A stretch of DNA of 38,379 nt from Crocinitomicaceae bacterium (GTDB lineage: Bacteria > Bacteroidota > Bacteroidia > Flavobacteriales_D > Crocinitomicaceae). Location of the stretch: the NCBI GenBank assembly GCA_021740745.1, contig JAIOZF010000023.1:1-38379 (forward strand), given 5' to 3'. Made by a program: the position numbers and the translations under genes. The notes beneath the pieces were generated by a model that saw nothing but the letters and a program-made list of their open reading frames with translations, was not told the origin of the DNA and did not search any database. This document shows positions 24,816 to 34,100 of this stretch, piece after piece (position 1 is the first letter of the stretch; each line of letters begins with the position of its first letter).

Positions 24816-27176
24816 CTACCCTGAGCACATTTCACAACCTTCTGGATCGTCCAATGAACATGCGATAGCAGCTTGTTGATCTTCTACTGTTTGAGCAACA
24901 GGCATTTCAGTTACAGTCTTTTCAACGGTAAACTTAATTGCATCTGTTGCTGCTTTTGTTCTTAAATAATACATACCTGTTTTCAATCCTTTCTCCCATC
25001 CGTAGAAATGCATTGATGTTAATTTTCCGAAGTTTGCGTTTTCCATGAAAATATTCAATGACTGCGATTGGCAAATGTATGCTCCACGGTCAGCAGCTTG
25101 ATCGATAATCGCTTTTTGCGAAATCTCCCATGCTGTTTTGTACAAATCTTTCAAGTTTTGCGGCACTTCATTGATGTTTTGAACTGAACCATTTGCTTGC
25201 ATGATTTTTTGACGCATGTCTTTGTTCCACAAACCAGCTTTTACTAAATCTTTCAATAAATGCTTGTTTACGATAATGAACTCACCAGACAATACACGAC
25301 GCGTGTATATGTTTGATGTGTATGGTTCAAAGCATTCGTTGTTACCAAGAATTTGAGCTGTAGATGCTGTTGGCATAGGCGCTAACAACAATGAGTTTCT
25401 AACTCCGTATTGCTTCACCTCTTCTTTCAACACATCCCATTCCCAACGACTTGTTGGTGTTACATTCCACATATCATACTGGAAAATTCCTTTTGATACC
25501 GGTGAACCTGCAAATGTTTCGTATGGTCCTTCCACTTTCGCTAAATCTTTTGAAGCGGTCATTGATGCATAATAGATTGTTTCGAAAACCTCTCTATTCA
25601 ATGCTCTTGCTTCTTCTGACTCAAATGGTAATCCCATCATGATGAATGCATCAGCCAATCCTTGAACGCCTAATCCAATTGGACGGTGACGCATGTTCGA
25701 ATTTTGAGCTTCAATTACTGGGTAGTAATTTTCATCAATGATTCTATTCAAGTTGATTGTAGCCTGGTAAGTAACTTCAAATAATTTATCGTGATCGAAA
25801 GTACCTTCTTCAGTTACATATTTCGGCAAAGCCAATGAAGCTAAGTTACAAACTGCCACCTCATCTGGTGCTGTGTACTCGATAATCTCTGTACACAAGT
25901 TTGAAGACTTGATTGTACCAAGGTTTTGTTGATTTGATTTTGCATTCGCAGCATCTTTGTACAACATGTAAGGCGTACCTGTTTCAATTTGAGATTCCAA
26001 AATTTTGAACCACAAATCTTGTGCTTTGACAGTTTTACGTCCTTTGCCTTCGTTTTCGTAACGTGTATATAATTCTTCAAATGCAGCACTATGTGTATCA
26101 GAAAGTCCAGGACATTCGTGAGGACACATTAAGGTCCAATCACCATTTTCCTTTACGCGTTTCATGAATAAATCTGGAATCCAAAGTGCGAAGAATAAAT
26201 CACGTGCACGTTGTTCTTCTTTTCCGTGGTTCTTTTTCAAGTCCAAGAAATCGAAAACATCAGCATGCCAAGGTTCAATATACATTGCAAAAGAACCTTT
26301 TCTTTTACCACCACCTTGATCAACGTAACGAGCAGTATCATTGAATACTCTTAGCATTGGTACGATACCATTTGAAGTACCGTTTGTTCCTTTAATATAT
26401 GATCCTGTTGCACGGATATTGTGAATAGCTAAACCAATACCACCAGCTGATTGAGAAATCTGAGCGCAAGATTTCAATGTATCATAAATTCCACTAATGC
26501 TATCATCTTTCATTGTTAACAAGAAACAAGAAGACATTTGTGGTTTTGGAGTACCAGAATTAAATAATGTTGGAGTAGCATGTGTGAACCAACCTTCCGA
26601 CATTAAATTATATGTTTTGATAGCTTCTTGGATATTCGATTTGTGAATACCAACAGCTACTCTCATCAACATTTGTTGCGGACGTTCAACGATTTGTCCA
26701 TCCAATTTCATCAAATATGAACGCGTCAACGTTTTAAATCCGAAATAATCGTATCTAAAATCGCGATCATAAATAATACTTGAATCCAATGCTTCCTTAT
26801 TATCCATGATAATTTGGTAAACATCTTCAGCAACTAATGATGCGTTTTGACCAGTTTTTGGATCGATGTATTTGAACATATCTTCAATTACTTCAGAGAA
26901 CGTTTTCTTCGTTTCCTTGTGTAAGTTAGATACGGCAATACGTGATGCTAATAAAGCATAATCCGGGTGATCAATCGTTTTTGCGGCTGCAACTTCAGCT
27001 GCAAGGTTGTCCAACACAGTTGTTGTAACACCATCATAAATCCCTTCGATTACCTTCATGGCAACCACTTCTGGTGTAACCAATGGGTCAAGACCATAGC
27101 ACATTTTCACAATACGTGCTGTTATCTTGTCGAACTTGACAGCCTCCTTTCGGCCGTCTCTTTTTACTACATACAT
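24816..27176 (-). CDS. nrdA: Ribonucleoside-diphosphate reductase, alpha subunit
   Basis: 786-residue class Ia large subunit, which reduces ribonucleoside diphosphates to deoxy forms in the cytoplasm. An N-terminal ATP-cone (about 1-90, [18 protein letters not shown]) gives the overall activity switch. The ten-stranded barrel has the substrate cysteine pair ([21 protein letters not shown]) and the active-site N426, C428 and E430 (SSNLCTEI). The radical-transfer tyrosines are Y736-Y737 ([12 protein letters not shown]). The tail ends in the redox pair C781 and C784 (CEMCSG), re-reduced by thioredoxin or glutaredoxin. The gene starts 34 bases after nrdB in the order nrdB-nrdA. All key residues are present, so the enzyme should be active. 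Confidence 0.97.
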   Translation of the reverse strand: MYVVKRDGRKEAVKFDKITARIVKMCYGLDPLVTPEVVAMKVIEGIYDGVTTTVLDNLAAEVAAAKTIDHPDYALLASRIAVSNLHKETKKTFSEVIEDMFKYIDPKTGQNASLVAEDVYQIIMDNKEALDSSIIYDRDFRYDYFGFKTLTRSYLMKLDGQIVERPQQMLMRVAVGIHKSNIQEAIKTYNLMSEGWFTHATPTLFNSGTPKPQMSSCFLLTMKDDSISGIYDTLKSCAQISQSAGGIGLAIHNIRATGSYIKGTNGTSNGIVPMLRVFNDTARYVDQGGGKRKGSFAMYIEPWHADVFDFLDLKKNHGKEEQRARDLFFALWIPDLFMKRVKENGDWTLMCPHECPGLSDTHSAAFEELYTRYENEGKGRKTVKAQDLWFKILESQIETGTPYMLYKDAANAKSNQQNLGTIKSSNLCTEIIEYTAPDEVAVCNLASLALPKYVTEEGTFDHDKLFEVTYQATINLNRIIDENYYPVIEAQNSNMRHRPIGLGVQGLADAFIMMGLPFESEEARALNREVFETIYYASMTASKDLAKVEGPYETFAGSPVSKGIFQYDMWNVTPTSRWEWDVLKEEVKQYGVRNSLLLAPMPTASTAQILGNNECFEPYTSNIYTRRVLSGEFIIVNKHLLKDLVKAGLWNKDMRQKIMQANGSVQNINEVPQNLKDLYKTAWEISQKAIIDQAADRGAYICQSQSLNIFMENANFGKLTSMHFYGWEKGLKTGMYYLRTKAATDAIKFTVEKTVTEMPVAQTVEDQQAAIACSLDDPEGCEMCSG

Positions 27177-27210
27177 GGGCGCTCGTTTAATTTTTGTTTA
27201 ATTCAATTTT

Positions 27211-28191
27211 TTAAAATTCTTCTTCAGTACTGAATGTGTGATTGTCTTTCCCGGACGACAATACACCAGCTTTCTGATATTCTGCAACTCTTTTTTCAAA
27301 GAAATTCGTTTTTCCTTGAATAGAAATCATATCCATAAAGTCAAACGGATTTGAAACATTGTATACCTTATCGTTTCCTAACTCTTGCAATAATCGATCA
27401 GCCACGAACTCGATGTATTGTTTCATTAGGTCACTATTCATTCCAATTAATTTTACTGGAAGGGCGTCTGTAACAAATTCTTTTTCAATTTCAACAGCAT
27501 CCATGATAATCTCTTGCACCTGCGCTTTTGACAATTGATTCACCAAATGTTTTGTGTACAAAAGGCAAGCGAAATCACAATGCAAACCTTCATCACGAGA
27601 AATCAATTCGTTTGAGAATGAAAGTCCAGGCATTAACCCTCTCTTCTTCAACCAGAAGATTGAACAAAAAGAACCTGAAAAGAAAATCCCTTCTACTGCA
27701 GCGAATGCAACTAAACGCTCTGCAAAAGAGCCATTATCAATCCAACGCAAAGCCCATTCTGCTTTCTTGCGCACACAATCGATTGTGTCAATTGCGTTAA
27801 ACAAGTTATTCTTATCAGCAGTGTCTTTGATGTAGGTATCAATCAACAATGAATACGTTTCTGAGTGAATATTCTCAATCGCCACCTGAAATCCGTAAAA
27901 GAACTTTGCTTCAGTATACTGAACTTCTGACAGGAAATGCTCTGCTAAATTTTCGTTAACAATACCATCAGATGCAGCGAAAAATGCAAGAATATGTTTA
28001 ACGAAATGGCGTTCATCATCATTTAATTTTGTTTCCCAGTCAATAAGATCTGGTGATAAGTCGATTTCTTCTGCCGTCCAAAAACTTGCTTCAGCCTTTT
28101 TATAAAAAGACCAAATGTCATCGTGTTGAATCGGGAAAAGAACAAACCGGTTATTGTTCCCTTCTAAAATCGGTTCTGCTTGTTGTGCCAT
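27211..28191 (-). CDS. nrdB: Ribonucleoside-diphosphate reductase, beta subunit
   Basis: 326-residue ferritin-like small subunit that makes the tyrosyl radical for nrdA. The di-iron ligands and radical tyrosine are visible: E106 and H109 with Y113 in [13 protein letters not shown], and the second half-site around EGIFFSGSF and [14 protein letters not shown]. The sequence around the radical site ([20 protein letters not shown]) resembles the eukaryotic R2 type more than the Escherichia coli one, as in many Bacteroidota. The C-terminus ([10 protein letters not shown]) is the acidic and aromatic tail that docks on the alpha subunit. It leads the nrdB-nrdA operon; the long spacer upstream holds several candidate control sites. 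Confidence 0.97.
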   Translation of the reverse strand: MAQQAEPILEGNNNRFVLFPIQHDDIWSFYKKAEASFWTAEEIDLSPDLIDWETKLNDDERHFVKHILAFFAASDGIVNENLAEHFLSEVQYTEAKFFYGFQVAIENIHSETYSLLIDTYIKDTADKNNLFNAIDTIDCVRKKAEWALRWIDNGSFAERLVAFAAVEGIFFSGSFCSIFWLKKRGLMPGLSFSNELISRDEGLHCDFACLLYTKHLVNQLSKAQVQEIIMDAVEIEKEFVTDALPVKLIGMNSDLMKQYIEFVADRLLQELGNDKVYNVSNPFDFMDMISIQGKTNFFEKRVAEYQKAGVLSSGKDNHTFSTEEEF

Positions 28192-28632
28192 TTTCGTATA
28201 AATATTAATAGTGTATTATTCCATTGATGAAAAGTGTGATTTTTCATCATTGTTAACAAACCGCTAAGTTTTTTTGTTTCCTCTCAGTGTGAAATTCAAT
28301 CAGTAGCATTGAATTCATTTTGTAAGTTGAGGCATACAAAAGTTGTCAAAAAACTCACCTTTCGCAATTAAAGAAATTCACAATCTTTCAATGTTATTAA
28401 CATCCGTAGATTCAAACCCTTTAAGCATAGTGGATACCGACTTTATCAACATTTTTTTTAAAAATATTCACAGTCAAGTATGTATGATTTGTCGATAAAT
28501 TTTTTCTATTCGTCAAATGCCTGACTTCAAAGCACTTTGTGAATATTTCACTAAATTTAGCGTAGATTTAAACCAATATCAATTATAAAAAATTGTTATT
28601 TTGAACACAACATTGTGAATAGTAAATAGACC
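28192..28632. promoter_or_regulatory. Regulatory spacer between nrdB and comF
   Basis: 441 bases without a gene, very AT-rich. Next to nrdB is a perfect 9-bp inverted repeat, TGATGAAAA-N7-TTTTCATCA (28225-28249), in its leader or promoter. Further out are sequences close to the DnaA box TTATCCACA: TTATCAACA (28443-28451, 8 of 9), TTATCGACA (complement of 28490-28498, 8 of 9), ATATTCACA (28464-28472 and complement of 28538-28546) and CTATTCACA (complement of 28614-28622), with a weaker AAATTCACA at 28374-28382. GTGAATATTTCAC (28539-28551) is itself a small palindrome. No perfect -7 box was found for either gene, and no NrdR box pair was recognised. Confidence 0.45.
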
Positions 28633-29370
28633 ATGCACTACAACAAGGAAAAGACAAATTTTAACTTAACTAAATTAACAATTCTAGCAAAAGATATTGT
28701 TGAATTAATTCTGCCATCGACGTGTTTGATTTGTCAAAACGAACTCACTCGACAAGAAAAATTTTGTTGTTCTCTTTGCTTCAACGATTTGCAATTTACG
28801 CATTTTGAAAAGTTCAACGAACCAACTCCAATGGACCAATTGTTTTGGGGTCGATCACAAATTCACTCCACCTTTGCGCTATTAGACTATGAAAAAGGAA
28901 AGTCCACCCAAGTATTATTGCACGAGTTAAAGTATAATAACAATCCAGCTTTAGGTCAATTTTTAGGAGAACTAATTGCTAAAAAATTAAAAAACACGGC
29001 AATTCTTCAGGGTATCGATGCCTTAGTTCCTGTGCCTATTCATCATCGCAAACGCTTTACACGCGGTTACAACCAAAGTGAAGAGATTGCAAAAGGGATC
29101 TCTAAAAGTTCACTTATTCCAATTCAAACAAAATTCATCGCAAAATCATCGCATGTTGGAAGTCAAACCAAACGTGGAAGATTTCTCCGCTGGGATAATG
29201 TTTCGGATAATTTTTCACTATCCAAAAACAAACCTTCAACACTGCAACACATTGCAATAATTGATGACGTTGTAACAACAGGAGCAACAATAGAAGCGAT
29301 GGTAGCCTCTATCCACAAAACTTTTCCGAACCTTCGAATCACTATTATCAGTTTAGCCATAACCAAATAA
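28633..29370 (+). CDS. ComF family phosphoribosyltransferase-like protein
   Basis: 245-residue ComF-type protein. The N-terminal half has two CxxC pairs of a zinc ribbon (STCLICQNEL, CCSLCFNDL). The C-terminal half is a type I phosphoribosyltransferase fold with LVPVPIHHRKRFTRGYNQSEEIA and the PRPP-binding loop IAIIDDVVTTGATIEA. Members take part in uptake of transforming DNA, acting beside the ssDNA-handling machinery, and some may act on nucleotides. Its own role here is inferred from the family. It diverges from nrdB across a 441-base spacer. No other competence gene is in the window. Confidence 0.92.
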   Translation: MHYNKEKTNFNLTKLTILAKDIVELILPSTCLICQNELTRQEKFCCSLCFNDLQFTHFEKFNEPTPMDQLFWGRSQIHSTFALLDYEKGKSTQVLLHELKYNNNPALGQFLGELIAKKLKNTAILQGIDALVPVPIHHRKRFTRGYNQSEEIAKGISKSSLIPIQTKFIAKSSHVGSQTKRGRFLRWDNVSDNFSLSKNKPSTLQHIAIIDDVVTTGATIEAMVASIHKTFPNLRITIISLAITK

Positions 29371-29516
29371 GTTTTTATCTGTGAAATTGGGTTTCTATTA
29401 AGGCAAATCTTGGACGTGATTTAGTTTCAGACAACTTACGTTTGGCAGAAGTGAAATTAATACAACTAAAAACGCGTTATCTTTACGTTTCAATAAGTTA
29501 AGCAATTACAAAGTAA

Positions 29517-30578
29517 ATGAATCAACAACATTATTTGATTGTAGGAGCGGGATTATCTGGGATCTGCGTTGCTGAGCAATTAATGAGCAAAAATCAACGC
29601 GTTAGTATTATTGATTCCAACGAAAACAAAAGCTCCATTGTCGCTGCTGGACTTATTAATCCACTGGTTTTTAGAAGAATGGCTAAATCATGGCGTGTAG
29701 ACGAATTGTTGCCCTATGCCCAAGATTTTTATCGCAAATTGGAACAAAAAACAGCTCAAGAATTTTATCATGAAATAGTCATTCGTCGCTTTTTCTCTTC
29801 TGAACAAGAGAGGGGTTTTTGGGAAAAGAAACAGACTGAAGATGAGTATCTCGATTATATGTTTCCCCTAACTGAAGAGGATAAAAACTATTCTGAATTC
29901 AATCTAAAAAACGACTATGGATCGGCTCGTGTAAAGCAATCAGCTTGGGTAAATGCGTCTGTTTTTCTATCAGAAATGCATGAAGAGTTAAAAGCTATTT
30001 GCACTTTTTTTTCTGAAAAATTCGATTATTCGTTGCTTGATACTGAAAAAGCAGTTTATAAAGGAATTGCTTATGATGGGATTATATTTTGTGAAGGTTA
30101 TATGGCACAATTCAATCCTTGGTTTGGTGATTTACCGATTCAAAGTACTAAAGGTGAAGTGTTAACAATTCATTCAACTGATTTACCAATGAATGAATCT
30201 ATTAATCGCAAATGCTTTGTTCTTCCTATTTCGTCATCTACATATAAAGTTGGTTCAACCTATAAATGGGAAACACCAGACACTATTCCTACTGAGGAAG
30301 GTAAACAAGAATTAATTGATCATTTTCATTATTTAAGTGATATTGAACCGAAAATTTTGGAACACGATGCAGGAATTCGACCTACAACTTTGGATAGAAG
30401 ACCAATAATAGGAAGACACGAATTGTTTCCTAAACTATCCATTTTCAATGGAATGGGTGCCAAAGGTTATTTAATTGCGCCCTTATTATCAAAAGAGTTT
30501 GCTGATTACCTTGTTGATGATCAGCCATTATTGAGAGAAATAGATATCCAACGAATCAAAAAAAATAGTTCTCAATGA
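29517..30578 (+). CDS. FAD-dependent oxidoreductase (DAO family)
   Basis: 353-residue flavoprotein of the glycine/D-amino-acid oxidase family. The N-terminus carries the dinucleotide-binding motif HYLIVGAGLSGICVAEQL, followed by VSIIDSNENKSS. A second nucleotide-contact segment is DGIIFCEGYMAQFNPWF, and the C-terminal GIRPTTLDRRPIIGRH and FNGMGAKGYLIAPLLSKEF are the usual FAD-closing region. Bacteroidota proteins of this type oxidise small amines or amino acids; the substrate cannot be assigned. No signal peptide, so cytoplasmic. A 146-base spacer after comF holds a 7-of-8 -7 box (TATCTTTA, 29478-29485). Confidence 0.85.
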   Translation: MNQQHYLIVGAGLSGICVAEQLMSKNQRVSIIDSNENKSSIVAAGLINPLVFRRMAKSWRVDELLPYAQDFYRKLEQKTAQEFYHEIVIRRFFSSEQERGFWEKKQTEDEYLDYMFPLTEEDKNYSEFNLKNDYGSARVKQSAWVNASVFLSEMHEELKAICTFFSEKFDYSLLDTEKAVYKGIAYDGIIFCEGYMAQFNPWFGDLPIQSTKGEVLTIHSTDLPMNESINRKCFVLPISSSTYKVGSTYKWETPDTIPTEEGKQELIDHFHYLSDIEPKILEHDAGIRPTTLDRRPIIGRHELFPKLSIFNGMGAKGYLIAPLLSKEFADYLVDDQPLLREIDIQRIKKNSSQ

Positions 30579-30603
30579 TTTCAAAACGGTACGCGCTTAT
30601 TCG

Positions 30604-30611
30604 TAAATTTG
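30604..30611 (+). promoter_or_regulatory. -7 promoter box for the bacilliredoxin gene
   Basis: TAAATTTG is a full match to TAnnTTTG, 22 bases before the bacilliredoxin ATG and past the stop of the oxidoreductase gene. The -33 element is not clear. It suggests the bacilliredoxin gene can be transcribed on its own. Confidence 0.5.
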
Positions 30612-30633
30612 TACACAATTAAAATTCAAACAT

Positions 30634-31047
30634 ATGTATCCACCAGAATTAGTCAAACCAATGAAAGCAGATCTTACCAACGTAGGATTTCAGGAATTAA
30701 CATCATCACAAGACGTTGATCACTATATTCAAAATGCAAAAGGAAGTTTTTTACTTGTTGTAAACTCGGTTTGTGGCTGTGCAGCAGGGAACATGCGTCC
30801 CGGTGTAAAGCATTCATTAAACCACAGTAAAAAACCTGTTGGACTTGCTACAGTTTTTGCTGGAGTAGATTCAGAAGCAACGGCTCAAGCTCGTAAGTAC
30901 TTTTTGCCGTATCCTCCATCATCACCTTGCGTTGCATTATTCAATGATGGTAAATTAGTCCATTTCTTAGAAAGACACAATATTGAAGGAGTAACTGCGC
31001 AAATGATTGCTGAAAATCTGGCTGCTGCTTACGATGAATATTGTTAA
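30634..31047 (+). CDS. BrxA/BrxB family bacilliredoxin
   Basis: 137-residue thioredoxin-fold protein of the YphP/YqiW family. The active site is a CGC motif (NSVCGCAAGNMRPGV, C47 and C49), and the surrounding sequence (KPVGLATVFAGVDSEATAQA, YPPSSPCVALFNDGKLVHFL) is typical. Bacilliredoxins remove bacillithiol from S-bacillithiolated proteins after oxidative stress. Some Bacteroidota make bacillithiol, so this organism may too; its synthesis genes are not in the window. It follows the FAD oxidoreductase after a short spacer with its own promoter-like box and ends in a hairpin terminator. Confidence 0.94.
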   Translation: MYPPELVKPMKADLTNVGFQELTSSQDVDHYIQNAKGSFLLVVNSVCGCAAGNMRPGVKHSLNHSKKPVGLATVFAGVDSEATAQARKYFLPYPPSSPCVALFNDGKLVHFLERHNIEGVTAQMIAENLAAAYDEYC

Positions 31048-31064
31048 GACACTTCAACTATTAC

Positions 31065-31094
31065 AAAAGGCTTACATTTTCATGTAAGCCTTTT
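31065..31094. terminator. Bidirectional intrinsic terminator
   Basis: Perfect 13-base arms AAAAGGCTTACAT and ATGTAAGCCTTTT around a four-base loop, with a T-run after it on the plus strand and an A-rich start. It sits between the convergent bacilliredoxin and SprB-like genes, and can end both transcripts. Confidence 0.85.
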
Positions 31095-31109
31095 TTGTAT
31101 TCGGTTAAT

Positions 31110-34100
31110 TTATCTGAGCAGGTTGACATGACCTACATATTCTTCTTTACTGTCATTATCAATGTTTTTAAGAATGATTTTCCATGTATAAGTACCATCC
31201 TGGCTTCGTTCTCCGTTGTACGTTCCGTCCCAACCAACAGCTTGATCATGTGATTCAAAGATTAGTTGACCCCAGCGGTTGAAAATGAATAATGAATACC
31301 CGTCTTTACTAAAACCAGATGAAATAACTGGGAAGAATTCGTTATTATATTCATCTCCATCTGGAGTAAACGTATTTGGAACATAAATAATCAGATCTTC
31401 CTTAACTGTAATAATTCTCAAAGTTGAGTCAATACAACCATATTGTGATATCGCATATAACCAAACATTATACAATGTTCCATTTTCAACAATTGGGAAT
31501 TCATGATAAGGATTTTCATCCGCAGATAATGGGCTTTCATCACCAAAGTTCCAGAAGTAATCCGTTGCATTAATTGAACTATTGGTGAAATTAACACCTG
31601 GATTTGTCAATGAAACTTCATATTGATTTGGTGAAAAACTTGCAATAGGATTCGGAACAATACAGATAAAGTCAGTCATTGATGCTTCATTAACGCACCC
31701 TTCGGGAGTAATAACAGTTAATTGCACATCATAACATGTTTCAACTGAAGCGAATGAAATACTTATTGGTCCGCATTCATTAACCACTTGACCATCTGAA
31801 AAAACCCAGGTACATGAGCTACTTGCATCCGACTGTGCATCTATTGTAACAGCATTTCCTTCACAACTGTAAATTACATCTGGTAAATTAAGATCCGGTA
31901 ATGGATTTGCGTCCAAAATTACTGTTCCAGAAGCAACACAGCCATTGATATCTGTAACAACGACATCCGTTTGACCTACGCCTAAATTTGAGACTTGCGG
32001 CGTTGTTGCAACTGGAGTTGTGCTCCATGCGTAAGAATACGCTTGTGTACCACCAGTAGTATATGTGTCCACAATACCATCTGTGGCTCCAATGCAACTA
32101 ACAGCTTCTCCAAAATAATTAGAAATGATAATAGGTGTTAAAATTAATTCATCAGGCTCAGTAACGACCACTGGCGAACTATAGGTGCAACCATTTATAT
32201 CCGTAATTAACACTTGATAAATTCCTGCTCCAACATTACTTTGATCGATACCTGTTCCAATAACGTTTCCAGCGCTATTAATCCATTCATAGGTGTATGT
32301 TGGTGTTCCTCCTGAAGAGATAACTGTTAATCCACCATCAGTTGCACCAAAACAACTCACATCTTGGCCATTATAATTAGATGTAACATCTGGTACTCCT
32401 AAAAGTATCGGTGGTTCTGTTAAGGTTATTGAAGTAGAGAAGGTACAGCCATTCAAATCAGTTGTTAGAACAGTATACACGCCAGCTGGCAATCCATTTG
32501 GATCTTGAATTGAAGAAACGGTTGTCCCTAAATTATTTGTCCAATTGTAATCATAAGCAGGTGTGGCACCTGTAACGGTTAAATCAATTCCACCATCAGA
32601 CGCTCCAAAACATGAGATATCTTGTCCGTTATAGTCGGTAGAAACAAGCACACCAAAATTGTAAGCTGGCGGGTCCACCAAGGTTACCGTTGTTGTTGAT
32701 GTACATCCATTTTGATCTGTTACAACAACCGTGTAAAGTCCTGAAGGTAAGTTGCTAACGGCTTGATTTGTACTAATTAGAGTATTAAAGATGTCTGTCC
32801 ATTGATAAGTATATCCTGGTGATCCACCACTAGGTGTTACATCAATACTTCCATCTGAGGCGCCAAAACATGAGATATCTTGACCGTTGTAATCAGAGGT
32901 AACTTGTGCAATTGTTTCGACAACTGGCGCGGCAACTAATGTAGTATCTACTGTTAATTGACATCCATTTGCATCAGTGATAATTACAGAATAAGTGCCT
33001 GCAGGTAAATTTGCAAGGTCTTGCGTTGGCGCTCCATTGTTCCAAGTATAGTTATATCCTGGTATACTTCCTGATACAGTAAGATCAATAGTACCATCAC
33101 TTTCACACCCTGTAACATTAAAACCACCAATATAACTCGATATAACTTGAGAATATGTCAACGCTGTTGGTTCCGTTAATGTAATTGATGCAGTAATTTC
33201 ACATCCATTTATATCGGTAACTGTAACATCATATATACCTACAGGCAAGTTTGATAAATCTTGGTTTGTTGAACCAGTATTCCAAACATAAGTATAACCA
33301 GGACTACCTCCACCAATTGTTAAATCAACACTTCCATCACTCAATCCAAAACAACTAATATTATTCCCTCCAATAAATGTTGGAGACGAAGTTGCCTCAG
33401 TTAAAATGGTCGGTTGGTTCAAGGTGATTCCAGAAGTGATGGTACAACCATTAATATCTGTTACCAATACACTATAAGCCCCAACTGGCAAAGAAGATAA
33501 ATCTTGCGAAACTGCTCCAGTATTCCACAGATATGTATACCCTGGATTACCCCCTCCAATTGTTAAATCAACACTTCCATCGCTCAATCCAAAACAGCTA
33601 ATATTATTTCCACTAGGGTATGTAAATGCCGTTATGCCTTGAGTTAATGCGGTCGGTTCAACTAATGTAATTGTAGAAGGCAGAACACATCCATTTAAAT
33701 CTGTGATTACTACTGAATAAGTTCCGGCAAGTAAGTTCGAAAGATCTTGTGTTGTTGCTCCATTGCTCCAATTGTATGTATAACCTGGCGAGCCATTGTT
33801 AACAGATAAATCTATTGAGCCATCATTAAATCCAAAACATGAAATATTTGTTCCACTTGGGTAAGTGAATGCTGAAATAGTTTGTGTTAATGCAGTTGGT
33901 TCGTTTAATGTAATAGAAGAGTTTATTGTACAGCCATTCAAATCCGTCGTTATAACTGTATATGTGCCAGCAGACAAATCACTGATATCTTGTGTAATAG
34001 CACCAGTGCTCCATAAATAAGTATATCCAGCGCTTCCACCTGTAACAGATAGGTTAACACTTCCATCACTAAACCCAAAACAACTAATATTATTTCCGCT

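Noticed and set aside
28192-28632. Chromosomal replication origin
   Set aside because: DnaA-box-like sites are few and imperfect, and no dnaA, dnaN or gidA gene is nearby; control of nrdBA is a simpler reading.
29371-29516. Small gene between comF and the FAD oxidoreductase
   Set aside because: No open frame of useful length with a credible start; only a weak promoter-like box.
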